Numbered from the stretch's first letter, positions 1 through 7,599 are shown. The stretch is DNA of 64,000 nucleotides from Blautia obeum ATCC 29174 (GCF_025147765.1 NZ_CP102265.1:937001-1001000), one strand, 5' to 3'. A program made the numbers and translations. The notes: generated from the letters alone by a model not told the origin.

Positions 1-886
1 GGCTGCCGGAAAGGACTATGGAAAGAAGATTATCACAATTCTGAATAGTATTCTGACTATGAATTCCGGAACATCCACATCAGGAAAGGAGAACACAGTG
101 AAAGTAAACATCAAGAAGATGATCAGCAAAAAGAACTGCTATATCGGTCAGAACAAACCTGCCTATGTTGTGATTCACGAAACCGACAACTGGAGCAAAG
201 GAGCGAATGCCAGAGCACATGCTCTTGCCATGAAGAATGGAAACCTTGCCGGTACAGTCCATTATTATGTAGATTCTGAAAGTATCTATCAGACATTAGA
301 ACATAGTGATGGCGCCTGGGCTGTAGGAGACGGAAAAGGAAAATACGGAATCACGAACCGGAACTCTATCAATATTGAGATTTGCGTAAATCCGGAAACA
401 GATTACTACAAAGCAGTGGACAAAGCTGAACAGCTGGCAGCATACCTTCTGAAACAGTATGGCTGGTCAACTGATCATCTGAAACGTCACTATGATGCAT
501 CCAGGAAACATTGCCCGCGTAGGATCCTTGACGAAGGGCTCTGGCCGGGATTCGTAAAGAAGACTGCAGTTTACATGGGAAGTGCATCAACTAACACATC
601 AAGTAATACAGCGACCAACACTTCAACTACCACGAAAGGAGATGGTTACATGTTTGAACCAAAACTTGTTAAATTAGGAAGCACAGGAACATCCGTCCTC
701 TTACTGCAGGAGATCCTGATTGCCAGAGGATTCAAAGGAAAGAATGGAAAAACCCTGACACTTTCTAGAAAAGCAGATGAAAATACGATCTACGCGCTCA
801 AGACTTACCAGAAGTCCAGAAAAGGAGTCCTGGAAGCAGATGGAATAGCAGGTGAAAAGACCTGGAAAGATCTGATCGCGATCTAA
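1..886 (+). CDS. Prophage-type lysin: N-acetylmuramoyl-L-alanine amidase with peptidoglycan-binding domain (5' end outside window)
   Basis: Cuts the amide bond between muramic acid and the peptide stem of peptidoglycan; probably a phage lysin. The frame is open to the left edge, so a further N-terminal part may exist. An Amidase_2-type domain covers roughly codons for the stretch 110-570 (visible motifs VIHETDNW, GTVHYYVD and RHYDASRKHCPRRI supply the zinc-ligand-type His and Cys residues). A Ser/Thr/Asn-rich linker follows, then a C-terminal PG_binding_1-like domain (LVKLGSTGTSVLLLQ, DGIAGEKTW). Two in-frame starts each have an AAAGGAG ribosome site: GTG at 98 (site 85-91) and ATG at 650 (site 635-641). 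They would give a 262-residue enzyme and a 78-residue binding domain alone. The ATG at 59 has no ribosome site. Its place beside a broken cotJC fits the end of a prophage. Confidence 0.85.
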   Translation, partial: AAGKDYGKKIITILNSILTMNSGTSTSGKENTVKVNIKKMISKKNCYIGQNKPAYVVIHETDNWSKGANARAHALAMKNGNLAGTVHYYVDSESIYQTLEHSDGAWAVGDGKGKYGITNRNSINIEICVNPETDYYKAVDKAEQLAAYLLKQYGWSTDHLKRHYDASRKHCPRRILDEGLWPGFVKKTAVYMGSASTNTSSNTATNTSTTTKGDGYMFEPKLVKLGSTGTSVLLLQEILIARGFKGKNGKTLTLSRKADENTIYALKTYQKSRKGVLEADGIAGEKTWKDLIAI

Positions 887-890
887 AAAA

Positions 891-916
891 CTCCCGGCAG
901 GTACCCATCTGCCGAG
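891..916 (+). terminator. Hairpin after the lysin gene
   Basis: An 8-bp stem (895-902 with 907-914, one G-T pair) and a 4-nt loop start 9 bases after the lysin stop codon. The tail is A/T-rich but has no clean T run, so it is only a weak terminator candidate. Confidence 0.4.
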
Positions 917-949
917 AATATTGTATCATCTGAAAAATGTCAATTTTTG

Positions 950-975
950 GTATTATAGGGTATTGAAGTCTGGTG
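950..975. other. Probable right attachment junction of a left-flanking prophage
   Basis: CotJC similarity starts abruptly at the Gly-Gly-Pro-Asp-Gly-Glu codons (972 onward), while the codons before it do not match the family, and a lysin gene lies 86 bases upstream. This marks a DNA junction near 960-972. The exact crossover cannot be set without the other end. Confidence 0.5.
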
Positions 976-1277
976 GCCCGGATGGCGAGATCGGAGCATC
1001 TATGCGTTATCTTTCTCAGCGTTTTACTATGCCAAATCGCATGGCCATGGCAGTGCTGAATGATATTGGCACTGAGGAACTGGCACACCTGGAAATGGTT
1101 TCCACGATCGTTCATCAGCTGACAAAAGATCTCTCTATGGAAGAAATTGAAAAAAGTGGTTTTGGGCCATATTATATTGATCACACAGTAGGTGTATGGC
1201 CACAGGCAGCCGGTGGAGTTCCTTTCAATGCATGTGAATTCCAGAGTAAAGGTGATCCGATCACAGATTTGTTTGAA

Positions 1278-1292
1278 GACCTTGCTGCGGAT
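1278..1292. other. attL of the conjugative element inside cotJC
   Basis: cotJC coding similarity ends here and resumes at 21,460. Joining GAAGACCTTGC (1275-1285) to the GC at 21,460-21,461 restores the order Asp-Leu-Ala-Pro-Glu-Gln-Lys, the right length for CotJC. The shared core is therefore probably the dinucleotide GC at 1284-1285, though the GC at 1287-1288 would give one extra codon and cannot be excluded. Confidence 0.65.
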
Positions 1293-1331
1293 GGTACGAC
1301 TGCGTATGTGCAACATAGAAGTGTTAAGTAG

Positions 1332-1378
1332 AAGTTCTATATAATCTGGTGTGCTAGACACCAGATTTTACAGAACTT
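1332..1378. repeat. Nested palindrome between attL and the recombinase gene
   Basis: The outer arms AAGTTCT (1332-1338) and AGAACTT (1372-1378) enclose 10-bp inner arms AATCTGGTGT (1343-1352) and ACACCAGATT (1358-1367) around a 5-nt loop. The right outer arm runs into the recombinase stop codon. It may be a bidirectional terminator or a recombinase-binding structure. Confidence 0.6.
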
Positions 1379-2948
1379 AGAAATTCCAATGTATTTCAAT
1401 CGGGACATTTCTTGTCCCTGGAATCCGTTTTCCTACTAATATGTAATCAATTAGAGTTTCAACGGTTTCTCTGTCTAAATGTTCAAGATTTGTGTATTGC
1501 TCAATAAGCTGGCGGCGATTATCGCCTGTCTGGATTTTTCTCTCAATTACATCAAGCTGTTTTTGCGTTTCAATCACCAGCTTTTCAAGCCGTTCTCTGT
1601 CATTCGTGAAATCTTTTGACAAATTCAGGAAATCATTTTCGGAAAGAATCCCTTTTACTTTATCAAGATAAAGTTCTCTGATTACCTTTGCGTCTTCTTC
1701 AATCTTTTTTTGATAGGTAATAAGTTGTGTTTCTAAAGAAGTTTTTTTCTCCTTTACGTTGGAGTGAAATTCCACGTTCTGTTCCAATTCATCTTTATCA
1801 AGATATTCTTGTGATAACTTGTTCAGTTCAGAAATAACTGCCTGCTCCAACTTCTTCACAGAAATAAATGAACCTATGCAAGCGTCCTTTGCAACATGGC
1901 GATTTGAACATTGTAAATAATGTCTTCCATCTGTCTGCTTATTAGAACGCATGGTATAGCCACAGTTCATGCAGCGAGCTTTTCTGGCAAACAGCCCTAT
2001 GGTTCCTACTGTAAATGGTTTTGCTTTTTCAGCTACCATAGATTGTACTTTATCCCAAAGTTCACGGTCAATAATCGGTTCGTGTGTTCCCTCTACTCTA
2101 TACCATTCCTCTTTAGGTCTGGGCTTATTTTGTTTTGTCTTATACGAAACACTGCCGTATTTTCCTTGAACCATATTTCCGATATAAATTTCATTTGTCA
2201 GCATATCAGAGATAGCAAAATATTTCCATAAGGTACTATTTTTTCTGGTAGGCTGCTTATATCGTAAACCATGAAGCCGTTTATATTCCGTAGGGTTTGG
2301 AATCCCACGGTCATTCAGCATACGGGCAATCGCTGTTTTGCCATATCCCTGTGAAAATAAAGTGAAAACTTCTCTTACAACAGCAGCAGCTTCTTCGTCA
2401 ATAATCAGGTGTCCCTTTTGCTCAGGGTCTTTTTTATAACCATAAAGAGCAAATGCACCAATATGAAATCCATTCTTCCGGCGGTCAGTCAATACGCTGC
2501 GGATGTTTTCCGACATATCCTCTAAATACCACTCATTAACCAGACCATTGATTTGTCTTGATTTTTTGTTTCCTTTATTAGCGGTATCTGCATTATCTAC
2601 AATACTGATAAAACGAATCCCCCACATAGGAAACAATCCGTGTATGTATTTTTCTACCAACTCTAACTCTCTGGTAAATCTGGATTGTGTTTTACAGAGG
2701 ATAATATCAAATTTTCGGTGTTCAGCGTCATTTAACAGTTTGTTAAATTCTGGTCTTCGTCTATCTGAACCAGTATAATCGTCATCACTGTATATATTGT
2801 AGACTTCCCAGCCTTGTTCCAATACATATTGAATCAGCATGGATTTTTGATTTTGAATACTGTTACTATCATCAGTTTCATGTTGTTTGTTTCTATCTTC
2901 TTCTGATAAGCGGCAATAAATAGCAACTTTTGACTTTGTGTTCATCAT
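1377..2948 (-). CDS. Large serine recombinase (TndX/TnpX-like) of the conjugative element
   Basis: Catalyses excision, circularisation and integration of the element through a phosphoserine link. At 523 residues it is close to TndX of Tn5397. The resolvase catalytic domain (about 6-150) begins with VAIYCRLSEED, where Ser15 is the expected nucleophile; the following Arg-rich motifs (SRFTRELE) are present. A Recombinase domain follows (about 165-300), then a zinc-ribbon region (RCMNCGYTMRS with later Cys pair, about 322-360) and a long coiled coil (about 375-475). The gene ends about 90 bases from attL, as expected for the element's own integrase. The start ATG follows an AGGGAGAT ribosome site; a second ATG is the next codon. 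No tyrosine integrase is seen anywhere in the element. Confidence 0.93.
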   Translation of the reverse strand: MMNTKSKVAIYCRLSEEDRNKQHETDDSNSIQNQKSMLIQYVLEQGWEVYNIYSDDDYTGSDRRRPEFNKLLNDAEHRKFDIILCKTQSRFTRELELVEKYIHGLFPMWGIRFISIVDNADTANKGNKKSRQINGLVNEWYLEDMSENIRSVLTDRRKNGFHIGAFALYGYKKDPEQKGHLIIDEEAAAVVREVFTLFSQGYGKTAIARMLNDRGIPNPTEYKRLHGLRYKQPTRKNSTLWKYFAISDMLTNEIYIGNMVQGKYGSVSYKTKQNKPRPKEEWYRVEGTHEPIIDRELWDKVQSMVAEKAKPFTVGTIGLFARKARCMNCGYTMRSNKQTDGRHYLQCSNRHVAKDACIGSFISVKKLEQAVISELNKLSQEYLDKDELEQNVEFHSNVKEKKTSLETQLITYQKKIEEDAKVIRELYLDKVKGILSENDFLNLSKDFTNDRERLEKLVIETQKQLDVIERKIQTGDNRRQLIEQYTNLEHLDRETVETLIDYILVGKRIPGTRNVPIEIHWNF

Positions 2949-3026
2949 ATTTTATCTCCCTTAAAGAGAAGATAAAACAAACATTCCACCTACACTTATT
3001 ATACCGTGTTGGGAAATGTTTGTCTA

Positions 3027-3170
3027 TCATTTTACAGGTAATACCTGCCCTTTGGATTTTTCTAATTGATTGATAAGTTCTATCCATTTTTGATTGAACT
3101 CTTTTTTTAATGCCGACTTATCTTCACACTTAAATACATTTTTGCAGGAAATTTCTGCTTCTTTTGGCAT
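3027..3170 (-). CDS. Small conserved-looking protein upstream of the recombinase (47 aa)
   Basis: A 47-codon frame with a good ribosome site (GAGGTGGAATT before the ATG at 3170), starting MPKEAEISCKNVFKC and ending at TGA 3027, 79 bases before the recombinase start. It is charged, has two Cys residues in a CKNVFKC motif and a helical Lys/Glu/Gln-rich second half. No transmembrane segment. Position and strand match a co-transcribed accessory gene, perhaps a directionality or expression factor for the recombinase, but I recognise no family and the role is unknown. Confidence 0.6.
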   Translation of the reverse strand: MPKEAEISCKNVFKCEDKSALKKEFNQKWIELINQLEKSKGQVLPVK

Positions 3171-3174
3171 AATT

Positions 3175-3671
3175 CCACCTCACAGTCTTTATTATGTTTA
3201 CAGACTATGCAAAAATGCTTGTTCATTATGAAAGAATCATCCTTAGCAAACCGAACAGCTTTCGCTAAAGCTCATGGGAATCTCACCCCTGCATGGTTCT
3301 CATCCAGCCGTACCCTTTGCCAGCGGTGCTACATCATCACACGGACTAAGGCTGTACGGAAGTATCATTATCACAATAGAAAGGTCATGGCGGCAGCTTT
3401 TGCGGTAAGCTGCTTATGGAACGCTGGCAGGAATCGCTATCCGGTTTCATCCCTCCTTTGGTGGGTCACGGCGTGCCAGCCCAACGGCTCTCTTTCTATC
3501 GAAACGTATTCGGCTGCTTTATGCTGCGTTGATTAGACGCTTTCTTTTTCAAGGAACAATCCGGCTTTGTCAGCCTGTTAAAATGCACTGGTGATAATGC
3601 ACTTTAATAGACTGGCAAGCCCTGTCTGGGAAGCATGGGCTTGTCCACGCTTCCACAGGCGAGCATTATTT
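3175..3671. other. Roughly 500-bp intergenic region with several hairpins, no convincing gene
   Basis: No good ORF on the - strand, in line with the neighbours. A + strand frame of 109 codons (3207-3536) has no ribosome site and a composition rich in Ser, Cys, Trp and Tyr, so it looks like chance. Visible structure: stem AGCTTT-N4-AAAGCT near 3260-3275, stem GCAGCTT-N7-AAGCTGC near 3395-3416, and the direct repeat ATGCACT twice at about 3582-3604. It could be a structured RNA or a long leader for the downstream small gene and recombinase. Confidence 0.4.
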
Positions 3672-3911
3672 TTAGTTTGGTTCCCTGATTTCAAAAGATA
3701 AAATCTTTGCAATCAGACGTGTTTCCATCCGGCGGCGTAGGGTTTCATCTACAACCATGTGGGTATTCCCATATTCGTCTTTCATGGGACGCATGGAACG
3801 GCTGGCAATAAAACCGCTGTAATGGCGTACAATCTGGTTGATTGCTTCAATATCGCCGTCCGCAGCCCTTACAATCACAGGAAACGGAATCATAGGGTGC
3901 TTTGCTGTCAT
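3672..3911 (-). CDS. orf8: Tn916 Orf8-like helix-turn-helix regulator
   Basis: A 79-residue protein with the features I associate with Tn916 Orf8: IPFPVIVRAADGDIEAINQI followed by a basic C-terminal half. In Tn916, orf7 and orf8 lie together and promote transcription through the recombination genes and, after circularisation, the transfer genes. Here its start overlaps the end of orf7 by 4 bases (ATGA), so the two are probably translated together. DNA binding is known or suspected for the family; nothing else in the sequence narrows the target. Confidence 0.85.
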   Translation of the reverse strand: MTAKHPMIPFPVIVRAADGDIEAINQIVRHYSGFIASRSMRPMKDEYGNTHMVVDETLRRRMETRLIAKILSFEIREPN

Positions 3912-4330
3912 GCTTCGTCCTCCATAAATTTTTTGATAAATTCCAGTCCGGCGTGTCTTCTTCTCTGGATGGTAGAACGGTTGACTTCCAGAATTTTTGA
4001 AATTTCCGTATCGTCAAATCCAAGAAAATAATATCTCAGGATAACATCACGTTTCTTTCCATCCAGATTTTCCAACGCTTCTGCTAACAGGCTGTTTTCA
4101 ATACGGACAGTAAATCCATCCATTTCAAAAGTATGGAAGTGGGATGGATAGGTGTCTTCGGAAGAAAACAGATTAACGGTATAATCGTCCATATCACAGA
4201 ACAGTGTTTCCCTTTTACACTGTCTGTACAACGCTTTAAGATAGTCTTTGCGTTCATCCTCCATAGCGACTTTACAGATGTAATCAAACTGGTTCTCTAT
4301 GGTTGTCTGAAATTCAGATGGCTTCATCAT
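3908..4330 (-). CDS. orf7: Tn916 Orf7-like sigma-70-family regulator
   Basis: A 140-residue protein whose C-terminal part (about 90-135) is a region-4-like helix-turn-helix: DVILRYYFLGFDDTEISKIL then VNRSTIQRRRHAGLEFIKKF. It matches Orf7 of Tn916, an extra-cytoplasmic-type sigma-like factor that acts positively on its own transcript. Located directly upstream of orf8 with ATGA overlap. It is divergently placed from orf9, the expected opposing regulator. The ribosome site AAGGGGGTGAGC precedes the start ATG. Confidence 0.87.
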   Translation of the reverse strand: MMKPSEFQTTIENQFDYICKVAMEDERKDYLKALYRQCKRETLFCDMDDYTVNLFSSEDTYPSHFHTFEMDGFTVRIENSLLAEALENLDGKKRDVILRYYFLGFDDTEISKILEVNRSTIQRRRHAGLEFIKKFMEDEA

Positions 4331-4921
4331 TGCTCACCCCCTTTCCAGCCTTGAAAGGGAGCGAGTTGATAGGAATTTCTGCTTCTTTCCCCCTTTTCGC
4401 TCTTAGTCCCGACAGGACAGGGGGTTCAGTTGCGTTTTGAGAAGAAAAATTTAAAAACTTTTTCTTCCAACTAAAAAAGCACGCAAACAGACGATATTTC
4501 TGCTTGTGTGCTTCGATAGTTCTTTCTATGTATTCTGAAAAACCACATTGAGGGTCAGACTTTTCTAGTGTAGGCGGATGGCTTTTTTTAACGGCTTACC
4601 GAATGTAGATATATTTAAGAAAATATTTTGCATAGCGGCTTCCTCCTGTAAGCCGCTTTCTGTATCAAGTAGTGGACTTTAAAAATCATCTGCATTTCAG
4701 GCAAAAAAGACGGCGGCTTTTGTTAAACCGTCGTCTGGAAATGATGATGTAATTTTTGACGCAGGGAAAGTATGCTGCCAAATAACGGTTTTTTTTTTCC
4801 GTTTCAGCAGCATAGTTTTATCTTTGGTACGCATAATAGGAACTGTACAACTGTATAATACGTTTTTCTATACCTGTCACTATTATAACAGGAACAGTAA
4901 AATGTATAGAGGTGGTGTATT
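4331..4921. other. Control region between orf7 and orf9
   Basis: About 590 bases without a convincing gene. It holds a GCGGCTT-N7-AAGCCGC hairpin near 4635-4652, an 8-bp hairpin near 4711-4737 (GACGGCGG with CCGTCGTC) and A/T-rich promoter-like stretches. In Tn916 the corresponding interval carries the divergent promoters for orf7 and orf9. An 80-codon open stretch on the - strand lacks a start codon and ends near the orf7 start, so I did not call it. Confidence 0.5.
4839..4912 (+). promoter_or_regulatory. Promoter and operator-like repeats for orf9
   Basis: A perfect TATAAT -10 at 4854-4859 lies 62 bases before the orf9 start. Around it are the repeats GGAACTGTA (4839-4847) and GGAACAGTA (4891-4899) and the inverted repeat CCTGT-N10-ACAGG (4873-4892). 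Orf9 ribosome site is AGAGGTGG at about 4908-4915. These repeats are likely places for Orf9 to bind and limit its own or orf7 transcription; that is inference. Confidence 0.55.
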
Positions 4922-5275
4922 ATGCGTAAAAAAGAAGATAAATATGATTTCAGGGCGTTTGGGCTTGCCATAAAAGAAGCCCGTAAAAAACAGGGATTGA
5001 CCCGTGAACAGGTGGGAGCAATGATTGAAATTGACCCACGCTATTTAACCAATATTGAGAATAAAGGGCAGCACCCAAGTTTACAGGTGCTTTACGACCT
5101 TGTATCTCTGCTGAATGTATCAGTGGATGAGTTCTTTTTATCCTCTGATAGTCTGGTAAAAAGCAGCAGACGAAGACAGCTTGAAAGCAAAATTGACAAT
5201 TTTACAGACGCAGACCTTGTTATCATGGAAAGCGTTGCGGATGGTATTATGAAATATAAGCGAATGGAAGAATAA
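4922..5275 (+). CDS. orf9: Tn916 Orf9-like XRE-family repressor
   Basis: A 117-residue protein with an N-terminal helix-turn-helix of the cro/C1 type (about 10-65): FGLAIKEARKKQGLTREQVG and DPRYLTNIENKGQHPSLQVL. It corresponds to Orf9 of Tn916, thought to repress orf7-driven transfer expression. It is the only gene of the element on the + strand, facing away from orf7. Start chosen by the AGAGGTGG ribosome site 6-7 bases upstream. It ends 13 bases from the stop codon of the convergent lipoprotein gene. Confidence 0.9.
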   Translation: MRKKEDKYDFRAFGLAIKEARKKQGLTREQVGAMIEIDPRYLTNIENKGQHPSLQVLYDLVSLLNVSVDEFFLSSDSLVKSSRRRQLESKIDNFTDADLVIMESVADGIMKYKRMEE

Positions 5276-5288
5276 TTCTTCCGTTGGC

Positions 5289-5459
5289 TTACTTTTCATT
5301 TTCTGGCACAATTTCTATATTTGACATATCCTCCTGCCCCGAAATTTCGTAATCGTAAGAAACTTTTTCAGATTCACTTTCTTCTGTTCTGTTTACACAT
5401 CCACTAAACACAAAAGTAGAAAGTAATAAACAAATTATTAGTATAATCAATTTTTTCAT
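5289..5459 (-). CDS. Small lipoprotein coupled to the ABC transporter (56 aa)
   Basis: Starts MKKLIILIICLLL and carries a lipobox ending VFSGC, with Cys21 as the lipidation site. The mature part is about 36 residues, very acidic (many Glu, Asp, Ser). Its ATG at 5459-5457 overlaps the ATPase stop codon in an ATGA arrangement, and an AGGTGA ribosome site lies inside the ATPase 3' end, so translation is coupled. It would sit on the outer face of the membrane next to the transporter, in the manner of small immunity lipoproteins linked to peptide exporters; that role is inferred from position only. I do not recognise a family. Confidence 0.78.
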   Translation of the reverse strand: MKKLIILIICLLLSTFVFSGCVNRTEESESEKVSYDYEISGQEDMSNIEIVPENEK

Positions 5460-6097
5460 TTTTTCACCTGCCTTAATATTCCTTGTTTGAGTTCTAACAC
5501 AGCATCAGCTTTTTGAGCAACATCTTTAGAATGAGTAACAATAATGACACATTTATTCAATTTGTGGGCAGTTTCCTGTAATATTTGTGTGATTTCAGCG
5601 GCAGTTATTTCATCAAGATTTCCTGTAGGCTCATCTGCCAGTATAATAGGGACATCAGTAGCTAAGGAACGTGCGATTGCTACACGTTGTTGTTGCCCAC
5701 CAGACAATTTTAAAATTGTTCGTTTTAGTTCTTTATCAGAAAGTCCCAGACGTTTTAAAAGAGGAACCACATCAACATCTTTCTTTGTTGCCAAAGTTGC
5801 ATTTTCAATCGGCGTCATATAATCAATCAAATTATAATTTTGAAATATAAGAGAAACATGATTTTGTCTATGAGATTCCAATCCTATTTTTTTAATATCT
5901 TCATTTTCGTATAAAATAGTTCCGGTAGTTGGTATATCAAGTCCCCCTAGTAGTGAAAGTAATGTTGTTTTTCCGGAACCAGATGAACCTAAAATCGCAT
6001 ATACTTTTCCTAGTTCAAATGAAAAGGTAATATCTTTCAGCACGTTTGTATTTTTATCATAAGAGTATGATACATGATTACACTTAAAAATTGACAT
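5456..6097 (-). CDS. ABC transporter ATP-binding protein (LolD/MacB-like, Vex-type)
   Basis: Hydrolyses ATP to drive the FtsX-type permease encoded just upstream. At 213 residues it is typical for the MacB/LolD class. Walker A is GSSGSGKTT (37-45), the signature LSGGQQQR, and Walker B IILADEPTGNLD; the D-loop and H-loop (VTHS) are also present. Begins 11 bases after the permease stop with a AGGAGG ribosome site. Together with the kinase, regulator and lipoprotein it resembles sensor-transporter sets such as Vnc/Vex of Streptococcus pneumoniae. Substrate unknown; antimicrobial peptides are a reasonable guess for this class. Confidence 0.9.
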   Translation of the reverse strand: MSIFKCNHVSYSYDKNTNVLKDITFSFELGKVYAILGSSGSGKTTLLSLLGGLDIPTTGTILYENEDIKKIGLESHRQNHVSLIFQNYNLIDYMTPIENATLATKKDVDVVPLLKRLGLSDKELKRTILKLSGGQQQRVAIARSLATDVPIILADEPTGNLDEITAAEITQILQETAHKLNKCVIIVTHSKDVAQKADAVLELKQGILRQVKK

Positions 6098-6107
6098 TTG
6101 TTCCTCC

Positions 6108-7505
6108 TTAACTCATACGGGCTAAAATTTCCCGTGGTTTTAAACGCATAACACTAATCGAAGATATAGTTACTGAAATAAAAATGATAGAAAAACCGAT
6201 TGTGTATAATTGCAATATATCGGGCAAAGTAATTTCTACCTTAATATCAGGAGTAGCGGATTCTGAATCTTCTGAAACGCTAAAATCCAGACTTTTCATT
6301 TCTGTATGGTCTTCTTGTGTTGAAAGCTGCTGTTTTTCATTTTTTGTATTTTGTTGCAAAAGGGTATTTGCGATATTTCCAGAAATCATATTGCTTGTAA
6401 CAAAAGATAAGGTAAAAGCTAAAATTGCTATCATTAAAACTTCAATAAGGTATTGTCCTAATATGCTGGATTTTTTTATTCCAATGGAGAGCAAAACGCC
6501 TGTTTCATGTATTCTCTCTTTTCCCCAAAGTGTGAGAATAAGTGAAAGAACAATAACGCTTGCGATAATGATTACAAGTAATAAGCCGATAACTAACTTA
6601 TCTAAATTCTCTAAAGAAATTGCTGTGTTTTTGTAAACCTCATCATTAGCATAAATGTTATAAACATTTTCTTCATAATCAGGGAAATGTTTTACTTGCT
6701 CTATAATTTTTTCAATATCTTTAGGGTCATTTACGGTAACTTTTACTGTATCAAACCCTTGCACTGCAACACTATTTTCAAGTTCGACAATAGATTCTAT
6801 ATCTGTAAAAATTAAGTTTTGTATCTTATCATATGTTGGGATTGATTCTCCAACTTTTTCAAGTTTTTGTGCATGAAACAATCCAATAATTTCAAAAGAT
6901 AGCTGCTTTCCGTTCTCATTTGTTACAATTAAGGAATCACCTAAATTTAAGTTGTTTTTTTCTGCTAAGTCTTTACACAGAATAACTTTGTGTATGTCAT
7001 TGTCTAAAATATGCCTGCCTTCTATTAGTTGGATTTTTCCAGAAGTAAAGAAATTTTGTTCTTCTGAACGCCATACACCAATGCTTTTTACACAATGAGA
7101 AAGACTTTCATCTAATGGAACAGTTCCGGCAAATGGTAAAAGTTTATCAAAATTTATCAGACTTTCCGTTGTTGCATCACAGAATTTAACACCGGAAATA
7201 TTCCGAATGTTTTCTACCATTTTTGATGTCACCTGTTCAGTCGAGTACATTAAAAGGTCGGAAGACCCATCTTCATTCTCACTTTCTTCTTCGTGATAAT
7301 ATGGATTTGAATCTGAATAATTGACATCAATATTGAAAGAACCGCCGATATTTTGTCTTAAATTTTTTTGAGCTTGTTTTGACGCACTTCCAATACTTAG
7401 TCCCGTTAGAACAAAAGTTGACAGAATTAAAAGGATGAAAAAAAGCAAAATACTCTTTCCTCTTTTGCGTGAAACATATAGAAATGCTCTCTTCATAAAG
7501 TTCAT
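6108..7505 (-). CDS. FtsX/MacB-like ABC transporter permease
   Basis: A 465-residue membrane protein with one N-terminal transmembrane helix (about 15-36), a large outside domain of about 260 residues, and three helices in the C-terminal part (about 300-330, 350-378 and 430-452). That is the four-helix MacB/FtsX layout. The cytoplasmic end LKPREILARMS is typical of the FtsX family. A second outside stretch rich in Gln, Thr and Glu sits between helices 3 and 4. Only one permease gene is present, unlike the two in the pneumococcal Vex system, so it may act as a homodimer. The ribosome site AGGAGG precedes the start. An 11-bp repeat array at 7562-7591 lies upstream. Confidence 0.88.
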   Translation of the reverse strand: MNFMKRAFLYVSRKRGKSILLFFILLILSTFVLTGLSIGSASKQAQKNLRQNIGGSFNIDVNYSDSNPYYHEEESENEDGSSDLLMYSTEQVTSKMVENIRNISGVKFCDATTESLINFDKLLPFAGTVPLDESLSHCVKSIGVWRSEEQNFFTSGKIQLIEGRHILDNDIHKVILCKDLAEKNNLNLGDSLIVTNENGKQLSFEIIGLFHAQKLEKVGESIPTYDKIQNLIFTDIESIVELENSVAVQGFDTVKVTVNDPKDIEKIIEQVKHFPDYEENVYNIYANDEVYKNTAISLENLDKLVIGLLLVIIIASVIVLSLILTLWGKERIHETGVLLSIGIKKSSILGQYLIEVLMIAILAFTLSFVTSNMISGNIANTLLQQNTKNEKQQLSTQEDHTEMKSLDFSVSEDSESATPDIKVEITLPDILQLYTIGFSIIFISVTISSISVMRLKPREILARMS

Positions 7506-7561
7506 GATTTTTTATACCTCCTGATTTTTTATTTTGAATACAGGAATATCATAAATGTTCA

Positions 7562-7591
7562 ATATGGAATGCATATGAAATGAATATAGAA
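7562..7591 (-). promoter_or_regulatory. Three 11-bp-phased repeats upstream of the transporter operon
   Basis: ATATGGAA (7562), ATATGAAA (7573) and ATATAGAA (7584) repeat every 11 bases, one helix turn, as read on the + strand. On the - strand they lie just upstream of a promoter-like TTGAAC-N16-TATTCA serving the permease gene. OmpR-family regulators commonly bind such direct repeats. A near copy lies before the regulator gene. Confidence 0.65.
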
Positions 7592-7599
7592 TTTAGGGC

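Larger units (their letters stand above)
921..1331 (+). pseudogene. cotJC: cotJC middle fragment (spore coat manganese-catalase family), cut at both ends
   Basis: The stretch from about 969 to 1286 encodes the middle of CotJC, a ferritin-like manganese catalase of the spore coat. Visible family segments are GGPDGEIGASMRYLSQRF, GTEELAHLEMV (metal-ligand Glu/His) and GVPFNACEFQSKGDPITDLFEDLA. The frame opens with a TTG and 16 codons unlike CotJC, so the 5' part was separated at about 969. After codon DLA the reading runs into foreign sequence and stops at 1331. The missing C-terminus is found in frame at 21,460-21,687. The gene is therefore interrupted twice, on the left by the probable prophage and on the right by the conjugative element. 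Identity of the family is clear; whether a working gene can be restored is inference. Confidence 0.85.

Noticed and set aside
3207..3536. 109-codon + strand frame between orf8 and the recombinase
   Set aside because: No ribosome site, opposite strand to its neighbours, unusual composition; kept only as part of a possibly structured region.
3580..3605. Repeated ATGCACT as a possible CRISPR or tandem array
   Set aside because: Only two short copies with 7 bases between; no spacers or cas genes in the window.
4340..4600. Open - strand stretch of about 80 codons upstream of orf7
   Set aside because: It has no start codon and begins right after a stop codon; may be a decayed remnant but cannot be supported as a gene.
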